Source of the DNA: Methylovirgula sp. | GTDB lineage: Bacteria; Pseudomonadota; Alphaproteobacteria; Rhizobiales; Beijerinckiaceae | Reading direction: 5' to 3' | Length of the DNA: 9,048 bases | NCBI GenBank assembly: GCA_030038595.1 | Contig: JASHSW010000038.1 | Coordinates: forward strand, 1-9,048 | Shown: one piece after another, positions 1 to 6,286 of the stretch | How the letters are laid out: each line of letters opens with the position of its first letter | Numbering within the stretch: the first letter of the stretch is position 1 | Program-made: the position numbers and the translations under genes | The notes under the pieces: generated by a model | What the model saw: the letters and a program-made list of their open reading frames with translations, nothing else | Database searches by the model: none | What the model was told of the DNA's origin: nothing

Positions 1-1467
1 GCCAAATTGCGCGCCAATCCCGAGGCCAACCGGCTGTTTCTCGATATTCTCACCTCGCGCAATTCGCCCGAGGTCGTGCTGCGCCTGATGAACGAAGCGG
101 GCGTACTCGGCCGCTTCATCCCGGAATTCGGGCGCATCGTCGCTCTGATGCAATTCAACATGTATCACCATTATACCGTCGACGAGCATCTCTTGCGTGC
201 GATCGGCAATCTCGCCGCGCTTGAGGCACAGCGGCGTCGCGAAGATCATCCGCTGGCAAGCGTGATCATGCCGTCCATCGAAAAGCGCAACGCGCTCTAC
301 GTCGCCATGTTCCTGCACGACATCGCCAAAGGCCGCACCGAAGATCATTCGCTCGCCGGCGTCGCCGTGGCCCGCAGTCTCTGCCCGCGTCTCGGTCTCT
401 CGGCGGCCGAGACCGAGACCGTCGCCTGGCTCGTGGAAAACCATCTCATCATGTCGGACACCGCACAGCGCCGCGATCTCGGCGACCGACGTACCATCGA
501 GACGTTCGCGGCGCGCGTGCAGACATTGGAGCGGCTCAAAATGCTGCTCGTCCTCACGGTCTGCGACATTCAAGCCGTGGGTCCGGGCGTCTGGAACGGC
601 TGGAAGGGCGAACTGCTGCGCACGTTGTATTGGGAGACCGAGGTCGTGCTCGCCGGCGGCCATTCGATGCGCGAACGCAGCTGGCGGGTCGAACGCGCCA
701 AGACGGAATTGCGCGACAAGCTCGCCGGCTGGTCAGATCTCGATTTTGAGGCTTACGCGGCGCGCCATCAGCAGGGCTATTGGCTGCGCGTCGACCTGCC
801 GCGCAAAATCCGTCACGCCAAGCTTCTCAACATGACGGAAATCGAGTTGCCGACGCCGGTGATGGATATCCAGGCCGATGCGTTCCGCGGCGTGACGGAG
901 CTTACGGTGATCGCCCCGGACCATCCGCGTCTCCTGTCGATCGTCGCCGGAGCTTGCGCAGCATCGGGCGCCAACATCGTCGATGCGCAGATCTATACGA
1001 CCAACGACGGCCTGGCGCTCGACACTTTCTTCGTATCGCGCGGCTTCGACCGCGACGAGGACGAGCTGCGACGCGGCGAGAGGATCGCGCTTGCGGTCGA
1101 GCGTACTTTGCGCGGCGAGATCCGGCTCAACGAGCTCGTCGCCGCCAAAGGCAATCCGGCTTGCATCGTCACCTTCGATGTGCCGCCGGAAGTCTCGATC
1201 GACAACGAACTCTCCAACAAGTTTACCGTCATCGAGGTCTCCGGCCACGACCGGCCCGGGCTGCTCTACGCGATCACCACGATCCTGTCGGGCCTCAACC
1301 TCAACATCGGCTCCGCCCATATCGCGACGTTCGGCGAACGCGCTGCCGACGTCTTCTACGTGACCGACTTGACCGGCGCCAAAATCGTCTCGGCGAGCCG
1401 CAAGGCCGCCATCCGCCAGAAGCTGCTGGCGGCGTTCGATCCGCCCGCCCCGCCCCAGGCGCGTTGA
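1..1467 (+). CDS. glnD: GlnD, PII uridylyltransferase / uridylyl-removing enzyme (3' part only)
   Basis: Bifunctional nitrogen sensor that adds UMP to PII proteins (GlnB/GlnK) when glutamine is low and removes it when glutamine is high. The reading frame is open from base 1, so the N-terminal nucleotidyltransferase domain is outside the window; 488 residues are present of a family usually about 900–950 long. Visible: the HD hydrolase domain (fragment residues about 55–165) with MYHHYTVDEHLL and the HD pair in MFLHDIAKG (about residues 106–107), which performs UMP removal; then the GlnD-typical stretch VCDIQAVGPGVWNGWK; then two C-terminal ACT domains, about residues 298–350 (VIAPDHPRLLSIVAGA) and 409–462 (VSGHDRPGLLYAITTILSG), which bind glutamine. 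It ends at TGA 1465–1467, with no T-rich terminator before grpE. Family assignment is very secure; the only limit is the missing 5' end. Confidence 0.97.
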   Translation, partial: AKLRANPEANRLFLDILTSRNSPEVVLRLMNEAGVLGRFIPEFGRIVALMQFNMYHHYTVDEHLLRAIGNLAALEAQRRREDHPLASVIMPSIEKRNALYVAMFLHDIAKGRTEDHSLAGVAVARSLCPRLGLSAAETETVAWLVENHLIMSDTAQRRDLGDRRTIETFAARVQTLERLKMLLVLTVCDIQAVGPGVWNGWKGELLRTLYWETEVVLAGGHSMRERSWRVERAKTELRDKLAGWSDLDFEAYAARHQQGYWLRVDLPRKIRHAKLLNMTEIELPTPVMDIQADAFRGVTELTVIAPDHPRLLSIVAGACAASGANIVDAQIYTTNDGLALDTFFVSRGFDRDEDELRRGERIALAVERTLRGEIRLNELVAAKGNPACIVTFDVPPEVSIDNELSNKFTVIEVSGHDRPGLLYAITTILSGLNLNIGSAHIATFGERAADVFYVTDLTGAKIVSASRKAAIRQKLLAAFDPPAPPQAR

Positions 1468-1490
1468 GACCGCGGCGCGTCGATCGGCAG

Positions 1491-1519
1491 CTTGATTTTC
1501 GCCGGGGGCGATCTGATAT
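1491..1519 (+). promoter_or_regulatory. Candidate RpoH (sigma-32) heat-shock promoter of grpE
   Basis: CTTGATT at 1491–1497 and TCTGATAT at 1512–1519 are separated by 14 bases. This matches the sigma-32 layout CTTGAAA-N13-15-CCCCATNT and resembles the alphaproteobacterial form CTTG…CYTATNT (one mismatch in CTGATAT, spacer one base longer than usual). Transcription would start near 1526 and leave a leader of about 90 bases before the grpE ATG. Control of grpE by RpoH is established in proteobacteria; the site itself is my reading of the sequence. I see no CIRCE inverted repeat here and no clear ROSE thermometer in the leader. Confidence 0.55.
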
Positions 1520-1616
1520 GCTTTCTGGCCGCCCCCGGACGGTTCGCGGCCTCGATCAGAAAGTCATTAGAAAACAGGTACTTGCCGACCCGTTCCGAGC
1601 AGCAGCGGATATATCC

Positions 1617-2171
1617 ATGCGCGACGCCAAATTGACCGACCACGCCGAGCCTGCGGCCGCGCCCGAGGCCCAGCCAGATCCGTCGAACGCCGCGCCGAAT
1701 CTGGAACGCGACAACGCCGAGCTCAAGGACAAACTCCTACGCGCCCTCGCCGACATGGAGAACCTGCGGCGGCGGACCGAAAAAGAAGTCGCCGATGCCA
1801 GGCTCTACGGCACGAGCGCCTTGGCGCGCGATATGTTGGGCTTTGCCGATAATTTGCGCCGCGCCGTCGACAATATTCCGCGCGAACTGCGCGAGAGTTC
1901 CGAAACGGTTCGAACTCTGCTCGAAGGCATCGAATTGACCGAGCGCGACTTCCTGACGCGTCTGGCGCGTCACAAGATCAAGAAGATCGAAGCGCTCGGC
2001 GCGAAGTTCGATCCGCACCTGCACGAATCGCTGTTCGAAGTTCCCGACGACAGCGTGCCGAACGGCACCGTAGTCAAGGTCGTCGAAGACGGATACACGA
2101 TCGGCGAGCGCGTTTTGCGCCCGGCCAAAGTCGGCGTGTCGCGCGGCGCGGCGAAATCCGCGACCCCATAG
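1617..2171 (+). CDS. grpE: GrpE, nucleotide exchange factor of DnaK
   Basis: Co-chaperone that releases ADP from DnaK and so resets the DnaK–DnaJ folding cycle in the cytoplasm. The protein is 184 residues, normal for the family. After an acidic, proline/alanine-rich N-terminus comes the long dimerising helix (about residues 28–75, ending in DMENLRRRTEKEVADARLYG). The C-terminal beta domain carries the GrpE signature: GAKFDPHLHESLFEVPDD, then GTVVKVVEDGYTIGERVLRPAKVGVS. The frame is open upstream, but the ATG at 1617 is preferred. The next ATG upstream (1518) lies inside the predicted -10 box, and the added residues do not look like GrpE. The ribosome-binding site at 1617 is weak (AGCGGA, spacing about 8). 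hrcA, the common neighbour of grpE, is not adjacent on the left; glnD is. Its partner gene dnaJ lies about 6.7 kb away on the other strand. Confidence 0.95.
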   Translation: MRDAKLTDHAEPAAAPEAQPDPSNAAPNLERDNAELKDKLLRALADMENLRRRTEKEVADARLYGTSALARDMLGFADNLRRAVDNIPRELRESSETVRTLLEGIELTERDFLTRLARHKIKKIEALGAKFDPHLHESLFEVPDDSVPNGTVVKVVEDGYTIGERVLRPAKVGVSRGAAKSATP

Positions 2172-2180
2172 AGTAGAGAC

Positions 2181-2205
2181 GGCGCGGTCCCTTCGGATCC
2201 GCGCC
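2181..2205 (+). terminator. Hairpin just downstream of grpE
   Basis: GGCGCGG (2181–2187) pairs with CCGCGCC (2199–2205), and TCC pairs with GGA across one bulged T, leaving a CTTC loop. The strong GC stem begins 9 bases after the grpE stop, as expected of a terminator. No T-tract follows (the next bases are GCACGCTACG), so intrinsic termination is uncertain; it may simply protect the 3' end of the mRNA. Confidence 0.45.
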
Positions 2206-2229
2206 GCACGCTACGCTCTACGCTACGCC

Positions 2230-2249
2230 TTGCTCCGCGAAGGGAGCAA
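2230..2249 (-). terminator. Hairpin just downstream of the csbD-like gene
   Basis: TTGCTCC (2230–2236) and GGAGCAA (2243–2249) form a perfect 7-bp stem around a 6-base loop, two bases beyond the csbD-like stop codon on the minus strand. There is no T-run after it. Together with the hairpin at 2181–2205 it fills the short convergent gap between grpE and the csbD-like gene. The bases between them are a run of CTACGCT-like repeats (2206–2228). Confidence 0.4.
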
Positions 2250-2251
2250 TC

Positions 2252-2452
2252 TCAGTGCAGGGTCTTCAGCCACTCGTCGATGTTCTTCTGCGCGACATCG
2301 CGGCCGATTCCATAACGCTCCTGCAAAATCCCCTCGAACTGGTCGCGACGACCGTTGATCTTCTCCAGGTCGCTGTCGCTGAGATCGCCCCATTTCTCGC
2401 GAATTTTGCCTTTGAATTGTCTCCAGTTCCCTTCGATGCGATCCCAATTCAT
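2252..2452 (-). CDS. CsbD-family (UPF0337/YjbJ-like) stress protein
   Basis: Small, highly charged 66-residue protein with the complete CsbD signature: it starts MNWDRIEGNWRQFKGKIREK, continues WGDLSDSDLEKINGRRDQ and ends GILQERYGIGRDVAQKNIDEW. Residue for residue it resembles E. coli YjbJ. CsbD proteins are abundant under general stress and in stationary phase; their biochemical role is not established. The start is secure: GGGAGG (2458–2463) sits 5 bases before the ATG at 2450–2452. An EcfG-type promoter lies at 2490–2514, which fits the known membership of csbD-like genes in alphaproteobacterial general stress regulons. It is divergent from the HWE kinase gene and convergent with grpE. Confidence 0.95.
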   Translation of the reverse strand: MNWDRIEGNWRQFKGKIREKWGDLSDSDLEKINGRRDQFEGILQERYGIGRDVAQKNIDEWLKTLH

Positions 2453-2489
2453 CGCGGCCTCCCTTTTTGATCTTGACCTGCGGCGGCAG

Positions 2490-2514
2490 AACGCCGGCGG
2501 CGGGTTCGGGTTCC
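2490..2514 (-). promoter_or_regulatory. EcfG-type general-stress promoter of the csbD-like gene
   Basis: On the minus strand GGAAC (2514–2510) is followed after exactly 16 bases by CGTT (2493–2490). This is a perfect match to the GGAAC-N16-17-CGTT motif read by the alphaproteobacterial ECF sigma factor EcfG. Transcription would start near 2483, about 30 bases before the csbD ATG, leaving room for the GGGAGG ribosome-binding site. Position, orientation and the nature of the gene all agree. Confidence 0.8.
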
Positions 2515-2698
2515 CGCGCGGGGGATAGCGCAGCGGCGACGCTCACTTCCCCGGCGCAGTTGATTTGCGGCAATTTTGCGCTAAAAATTTTAACTGGCGT
2601 ATACGGTCGCAACAAAGCCGCGGCGACGCGGCATTGTCGCCCTGAACGCGGCGGCGTATTGCGGCGCTCCCGGTTCCGACATTGGTCGAGGCGAGCAT
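2515..2698. other. Divergent intergenic region between csbD-like gene and histidine kinase
   Basis: No gene seen here. It contains an AT-rich stretch (about 2568–2604: GCAATTTTGCGCTAAAAATTT and then GTATAC) that could supply a vegetative promoter for the kinase, but I cannot identify a convincing -35/-10 pair. No GGAAC…CGTT pair points toward the kinase. The kinase ribosome-binding site GAGG is at 2688–2691. Confidence 0.4.
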
Positions 2699-4867
2699 AT
2701 GAGTTCTCTTGAAACCGGCAGCGCCGTCTCCGTTCCCGTCTTCGACGATGTAACGTTTGGAAGCTCCGCCGCGCTATGGGATCTATTGCCGGTCGGCATT
2801 CTGGTCTGCGATCGCAACGGCCGCATCGTCCGCCACAACAAAAGAGCCGCCGAGTTATGGGGCCGGGCGCCGCAGCCCGACGAGACGATGCAGCAATTCG
2901 GCGATTCGCATCGCAGTCTCGATGGCGACGGACTCGCATCCGTCGTCGAAGTCATGCGAACCGGCGTCCCGGTCGCCAACCGTGTCGTCTTTTCCGTGCA
3001 CTCCGGCGGAACGCCGGATTCGATTCTGCTCGACCTGCATTCTTTGAAAGATCCGCTTGGCAACTGTGTCGGCGCGGTGGCCTGCATCCGGGATGCCAGC
3101 GGCCTCAATCGCGCCCCGAGCATGTTGGCGGAGAGCGAACGCCGTTCGCGCGCCTGGCTCGAAGCGTTGCCGGTGGCCATCTATGCGACCGACAGCGACG
3201 GCCATATCACGTTCTACAATAAGGCTGCGGTCGACCTCTGGGGGCGCCGCCCGGAAATCGGCAGGACGATGTGGTGCGGCTCCTGGCAGCTCTATTGGGC
3301 GGACGGCAAGCCCATGCCGCATGACCAATGTCCGATGGCGGTGGCTCTCAAGGAACGGCGCCCGATCAACGGCGCCAATGCGATGCTCGAGCGGCCGGAC
3401 GGTACGCGCGTCAGGTTTCGCGCCTTTCCGGTTCCGCTCCTGGATGGGGCCGGCAACCTGCTCGGTGCCCTCAATACGCTGATCGACATTACCGAGTTCG
3501 GACAAGCGGAGGAATTTCGCCAGCGGCTTGCCGCGATCGTCGCATTCTCGCAGGATGCGATCGTCGGCAAGGATCTCGATGGCGTCATCACCAGCTGGAA
3601 CAGCGGCGCCGAGCGGCTCTTCGGCTATACCGCCGAGGAAGCGATCGGTAAACCGGTGACAATCCTCATTCCTTGCGACCGCCTCGACGAGGAACCCGAA
3701 ATATTGAACCGTGTCCGGCGCGGCGAGCACATTGAGCATGGCGAAACGGTGCGGCGCCGCAAGGACGGCAGCCTCGTCGATGTTTCCCTGGCGGTGTCTC
3801 CGATCCGCGATACAGAGGGCCGAGTGATCGGCGCTTCGAAAATCGCTCGCGAAATCACGCAACGCCATCAAGTCGAGGAGTTTCGCCAGCGGCTGGCCTC
3901 CATCGTCGAATCCTCTCAAGACGCAATCATCGGAAAGGATCTCGACGGCATCATCACCAGTTGGAATCATGGCGCCGAGACGCTGTTCGGCTACACGGCC
4001 GAAGAGGCCATCGGCAAGCCGGCGACGATCCTCATTCCGGCTGACCAGATCGATGAGGAGCTAGACATCCTAAGACGTATCCGCCGCGGCGAGCGGATCG
4101 AGCATTACGAAACGGTTCGCCGTCGCAAAGACGGAAGACTGGTGGACATTTCGCTTGCGATATCGCCGATCAAGGACGCGATGGGGCGGGTCGTCGGCGC
4201 CGCCAAAATCGCCCGCGACATCACCGAGCGGCGGCGCACGGAAGAGCAGCGGCAATTGCTGCTGCGCGAGATGAACCATCGCGTCAAGAACCTGTTCTCG
4301 CTTGCCGGCGGAATCGTGACCCTCAGCGCGCGCTCGGCCGAGACCCCGACGGATCTTGCCGCCGCGGTACGCGAAAGGCTGACCGCGCTTGCCCATGCTC
4401 ACGACCTGACGCTGCCCGATCTCAGCGCCGGCGCGCCAAGGGCGCAGACGACGGCAAGCCTTCGCAGCCTCATCGAAACGATCGTTTTGCCCTTCGAGGA
4501 TGTCGAAGCCCGCCATCGCCGCGTCTCGATCGACGGGCCGGAAGTTGCGATCGGCGTCAACGCCATGACCGGCGTGGCGCTGCTCATTCACGAGTTCGCC
4601 ACGAATGCCCTTAAATACGGCGCCTTCTCGCTGCCCGGCGGGCGGGTCCGGATCGATTGGACGATCGTGCGCGACATGCTTCTCCTGCAATGGGAGGAAG
4701 AAGGCGGCCCACCGCTCGAACCGCCGGACGAGGAATCGGCGGGTTTTGGAACGCTGCTGGCACGCCGCATCGTGGGCGGCCAGCTCGGGGGGCGCATTTC
4801 GCATATCTGGAATCGCGACGGACTCCTCGTCAGTCTTTCGCTGCCGCTTGCCGCCCTCTCGGATTAG
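2699..4867 (+). CDS. Four-PAS HWE-family sensor histidine kinase, cytoplasmic
   Basis: Hybrid-free sensor kinase of 722 residues with no signal peptide or membrane segment. Four PAS domains come first: about 26–134, 151–266, 275–388 and 397–510. PAS2 has the phrase GSWQLYWADGKPMPHDQCPM common in rhizobial PAS kinases. PAS3 and PAS4 are near-copies. The transmitter begins LLLREMNHRVKNLF with phospho-acceptor His527. The ATP-binding part has HEFATNALKYGAFS (H631, N636), LQWEEEGGPP (W665-x-E667) and GFGTLLARRIVGG (from G682). The HRxKN box, the HE…NALKYGA box and the WxE motif define the HWE family rather than classical HisKA. ATG 2699 has GAGG seven bases upstream. No receiver domain or response-regulator gene is present, so it is an orphan kinase here. 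HWE/HisKA_2 kinases are known to act on PhyR in the general stress response. A role there is inference from its EcfG-linked neighbours; the ligand is unknown. Confidence 0.93.
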   Translation: MSSLETGSAVSVPVFDDVTFGSSAALWDLLPVGILVCDRNGRIVRHNKRAAELWGRAPQPDETMQQFGDSHRSLDGDGLASVVEVMRTGVPVANRVVFSVHSGGTPDSILLDLHSLKDPLGNCVGAVACIRDASGLNRAPSMLAESERRSRAWLEALPVAIYATDSDGHITFYNKAAVDLWGRRPEIGRTMWCGSWQLYWADGKPMPHDQCPMAVALKERRPINGANAMLERPDGTRVRFRAFPVPLLDGAGNLLGALNTLIDITEFGQAEEFRQRLAAIVAFSQDAIVGKDLDGVITSWNSGAERLFGYTAEEAIGKPVTILIPCDRLDEEPEILNRVRRGEHIEHGETVRRRKDGSLVDVSLAVSPIRDTEGRVIGASKIAREITQRHQVEEFRQRLASIVESSQDAIIGKDLDGIITSWNHGAETLFGYTAEEAIGKPATILIPADQIDEELDILRRIRRGERIEHYETVRRRKDGRLVDISLAISPIKDAMGRVVGAAKIARDITERRRTEEQRQLLLREMNHRVKNLFSLAGGIVTLSARSAETPTDLAAAVRERLTALAHAHDLTLPDLSAGAPRAQTTASLRSLIETIVLPFEDVEARHRRVSIDGPEVAIGVNAMTGVALLIHEFATNALKYGAFSLPGGRVRIDWTIVRDMLLLQWEEEGGPPLEPPDEESAGFGTLLARRIVGGQLGGRISHIWNRDGLLVSLSLPLAALSD
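3509..4240 (+). repeat. Tandem in-frame duplication of a PAS module (2 x 366 bp)
   Basis: Copy A is 3509–3874 and copy B is 3875–4240, joined without spacer and each 122 codons long. Both start EEFRQRLA and share GKDLDG, the block FGYTAEEAIGKP and ETVRRRKDG. By eye about 92 of 122 residues agree. Third positions have diverged more, so the copies have been separate for some time but remain easily alignable at DNA level. Each unit equals one PAS domain plus its linker. Confidence 0.9.
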
Positions 4868-4886
4868 CGCAATTCGTCGATTTCTT

Positions 4887-4911
4887 GGAACCGGTCGGCC
4901 GCCGTGACGTT
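4887..4911 (+). promoter_or_regulatory. EcfG-type general-stress promoter of the microprotein gene
   Basis: GGAAC (4887–4891) and CGTT (4908–4911) are separated by 16 bases. This is a perfect EcfG consensus with the same spacer length as the promoter of the csbD-like gene. It lies 20 bases after the kinase stop codon and 28 bases before the ATG of the 28-residue ORF. Transcription would start near 4918, giving a leader of about 22 bases that still holds GAGGA. It makes the downstream ORF a separate stress-induced unit rather than an accidental frame. Confidence 0.75.
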
Positions 4912-4939
4912 GAGCTGAGCTTAACGTCAAGAGGATGTC

Positions 4940-5026
4940 ATGGGCTTTGGGCGCGGCTTGCTGCTTTGGCTGATCGGTGTTCCGATTCCGATCATCATTT
5001 TGATCGCGTTGTTTTGGCACCATTGA
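4940..5026 (+). CDS. 28-residue hydrophobic microprotein, one membrane segment
   Basis: Short ORF reading MGFGRGLLLWLIGVP, then IPIIILIALFWHH, then TGA at 5024–5026. Nearly the whole peptide after Arg5 is one hydrophobic helix of about 20 residues with a central Pro-x-Pro kink. A single Arg lies near the N-terminus and a His pair ends the C-terminus, so inner-membrane insertion is likely. GAGGA (4931–4935) precedes the ATG by 4 bases, and a perfect EcfG promoter is at 4887–4911. I believe similar tiny hydrophobic peptides occur in other alphaproteobacteria, but I know no name or function. Its 3' end overlaps the 3' end of alkB on the other strand by 32 bases. The regulatory signals make it credible despite its size; whether it is translated is untested. 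Confidence 0.7.
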   Translation: MGFGRGLLLWLIGVPIPIIILIALFWHH

Positions 5027-5621
5027 GCTGCGATGCAGAGGATCGCGGCATCGTCACGCGCCGCAAGGTGAGATTGAACCTTCGGTCCGCCAGCAGATTC
5101 GAAGATCCCGGAAGGATGCGGACGACGCCGTGATGGGCGAGCCGCGCCGGACCGCCGAGAACGAGCGCATCGCCGGAGGCAAGTTCGAGACTTTGCGTCT
5201 TGCCGCCCCGCGTTGCCGCGCCAAAGCGGAAAATGCACGTTAAGCCGAGCGACAGAGAAACGACCGGCGCGGCGAAATCTTCTTCGTCGCGATCCTGGTG
5301 AAGGCCCATGCGCGCGCCAAGATCATAGACGTTGACGAGGCAGGCTTCGGGCGGGTGCGGATAACGGCCGAGCTCCGCCCAGGCTTCGAGCGCCAGCGGC
5401 GGGATTGGCGGCCATGGTTTGCCGGTTTCGGGATGCGTGCGCTGATAACGATAGCCCTGCCGATCCGAGACCCAGCCGAGCGTTCCGCAGTTCGTCATTT
5501 TCACGGAGAAAAGCTTGCCCGTCCTCGGCATGCACGGCTGAAACAAAGGCGCCGCAGCGATCGCCGCCTCGACGTCGGCGAGCAGGGCCCGCTGTTCGGC
5601 CTCGTCGAGATAGCATGGCAC
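4995..5621 (-). CDS. alkB: AlkB-type 2-oxoglutarate/Fe(II)-dependent DNA dealkylase
   Basis: Repairs alkylated bases such as 1-methyladenine and 3-methylcytosine by oxidative demethylation. With the GTG start at 5621 the product has 208 residues, near the usual bacterial size. Visible: MPRTGKLFSVKMTNCGTLGW (substrate lid region, residues 31–50), WPPIPP, VNVYDLGARMGLHQDRDEEDF with iron ligands His108 and Asp110, third ligand His164 in ARLAHHGV, and RFNLTLRR (Arg181, Asn183, Arg187) for 2-oxoglutarate and catalysis. No in-frame ATG exists at the right place. GTG 5621 lacks a Shine–Dalgarno; similarity-like sequence (NGLVYVPCYLDEAEQ) continues upstream to a CTG at 5657 that would overlap the gpmA stop, so the true start may lie there. 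It follows gpmA and is probably co-transcribed. The last 18 or so residues after LRRV are read from bases opposite the microprotein and look non-conserved. Confidence 0.9.
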   Translation of the reverse strand: MPCYLDEAEQRALLADVEAAIAAAPLFQPCMPRTGKLFSVKMTNCGTLGWVSDRQGYRYQRTHPETGKPWPPIPPLALEAWAELGRYPHPPEACLVNVYDLGARMGLHQDRDEEDFAAPVVSLSLGLTCIFRFGAATRGGKTQSLELASGDALVLGGPARLAHHGVVRILPGSSNLLADRRFNLTLRRVTMPRSSASQLNGAKTTRSK

Positions 5622-5662
5622 ATAGACGAGGCCGTTGTCGTAGCAGCGCGGCCGCAGGTTCT

Positions 5663-6283
5663 CTAGGATTTCAAGACCTCTTTGTCTTCGACGGTCGAAT
5701 CTTCCCGGAGCCGATAGAGAAGTACCGTGCCGGTGGCAAGTTCCGTTTCGGCGACGCCCTGCGGCGTCAGTTGATCGAGGACGAGGAGCAAAGCGCGCAG
5801 CGAATTGCCGTGCGCGACGATGAGAATGCGCTCGCCGCGCAGCAGGCGCGGCAGGATCTCCTCGCAATAGAAGGGCAGCGCGCGCGCGACCGTGTCCTTC
5901 AGGCTTTCGCCGTTCGGCGGTCGCACGTCGTAGGAGCGCCGCCACAGCCTGACCTGCGCGTCGCCCCATTTGCGCCGCGCCTCATCTTTATTGAGGCCGG
6001 TGAGTTCGCCATAGTCGCGCTCGTTCAACGCTTCGCTGCCGAGCGCCGGAATCTCCGACTGGCCGATTTCGGCGAGAATGATTTCAAGGGTGTTTCTGGC
6101 GCGCGCCAGATTGGAAGAATAGGCGCGGTCGAAGCAAAGTCCTTTGGCCTTCAGCACCCGGCCGGCGGCGCGCGCTTCCTCGACGCCGAGCTCCGTAAGA
6201 TCGGGATCCTTCCAGCCGGTGAACAGGTTTTTGAGGTTCCATTCGCTTTGGCCGTGGCGCACGAGAACAAGAAGGCGTTGCAT
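5663..6283 (-). CDS. gpmA: 2,3-bisphosphoglycerate-dependent phosphoglycerate mutase
   Basis: Interconverts 3- and 2-phosphoglycerate in glycolysis/gluconeogenesis. 206 residues, the short alphaproteobacterial form. The phosphohistidine motif [10 protein letters not shown] gives His10; [13 protein letters not shown] follows; [16 protein letters not shown] supplies Glu88; PPNGESLKD and [11 protein letters not shown] give the second active-site His158. All residues of a working dPGM are present. ATG at 6283 is preceded by AAGGATGAGCC (AAGGA about 8 bases upstream). That region overlaps the end of dapB, whose stop codon is only 3 bases away, so the two genes are surely one transcript. Confidence 0.96.
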   Translation of the reverse strand: MQRLLVLVRHGQSEWNLKNLFTGWKDPDLTELGVEEARAAGRVLKAKGLCFDRAYSSNLARARNTLEIILAEIGQSEIPALGSEALNERDYGELTGLNKDEARRKWGDAQVRLWRRSYDVRPPNGESLKDTVARALPFYCEEILPRLLRGERILIVAHGNSLRALLLVLDQLTPQGVAETELATGTVLLYRLREDSTVEDKEVLKS

Positions 6284-6286
6284 GGC

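Noticed and set aside
733..1320. Long minus-strand open frame opposite glnD
   Set aside because: It is antisense to the conserved ACT region of glnD, is rich in Arg/Asp as expected of a shadow frame in GC-rich DNA, and resembles no family I know.
1518..1616. Upstream in-frame extension of GrpE from ATG 1518
   Set aside because: That ATG lies within the predicted heat-shock -10 box, and the extra residues do not look like a GrpE N-terminus.
2645..2677. AACG and GTTCC in the kinase upstream region as a third EcfG promoter
   Set aside because: The two boxes are 24 bases apart, far beyond the 16–17 used at the two good sites, and would point away from the kinase.
2223..2939. 238-codon minus-strand open frame spanning the csbD-like gene and the kinase start
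   Set aside because: It covers the real csbD-like gene in a different frame and runs antisense into the kinase. The product is an Arg/Pro-rich shadow with no ribosome-binding site.
2855..3970. 371-codon minus-strand open frame opposite the kinase
   Set aside because: Entirely antisense to the PAS domains; its internal repetition merely mirrors the duplicated PAS modules.
5031..5053. CGATGC…GCATCG hairpin after the microprotein as its terminator
   Set aside because: Only a 6-bp stem, no T-tract, and it lies within conserved alkB coding sequence, so the symmetry may be chance.
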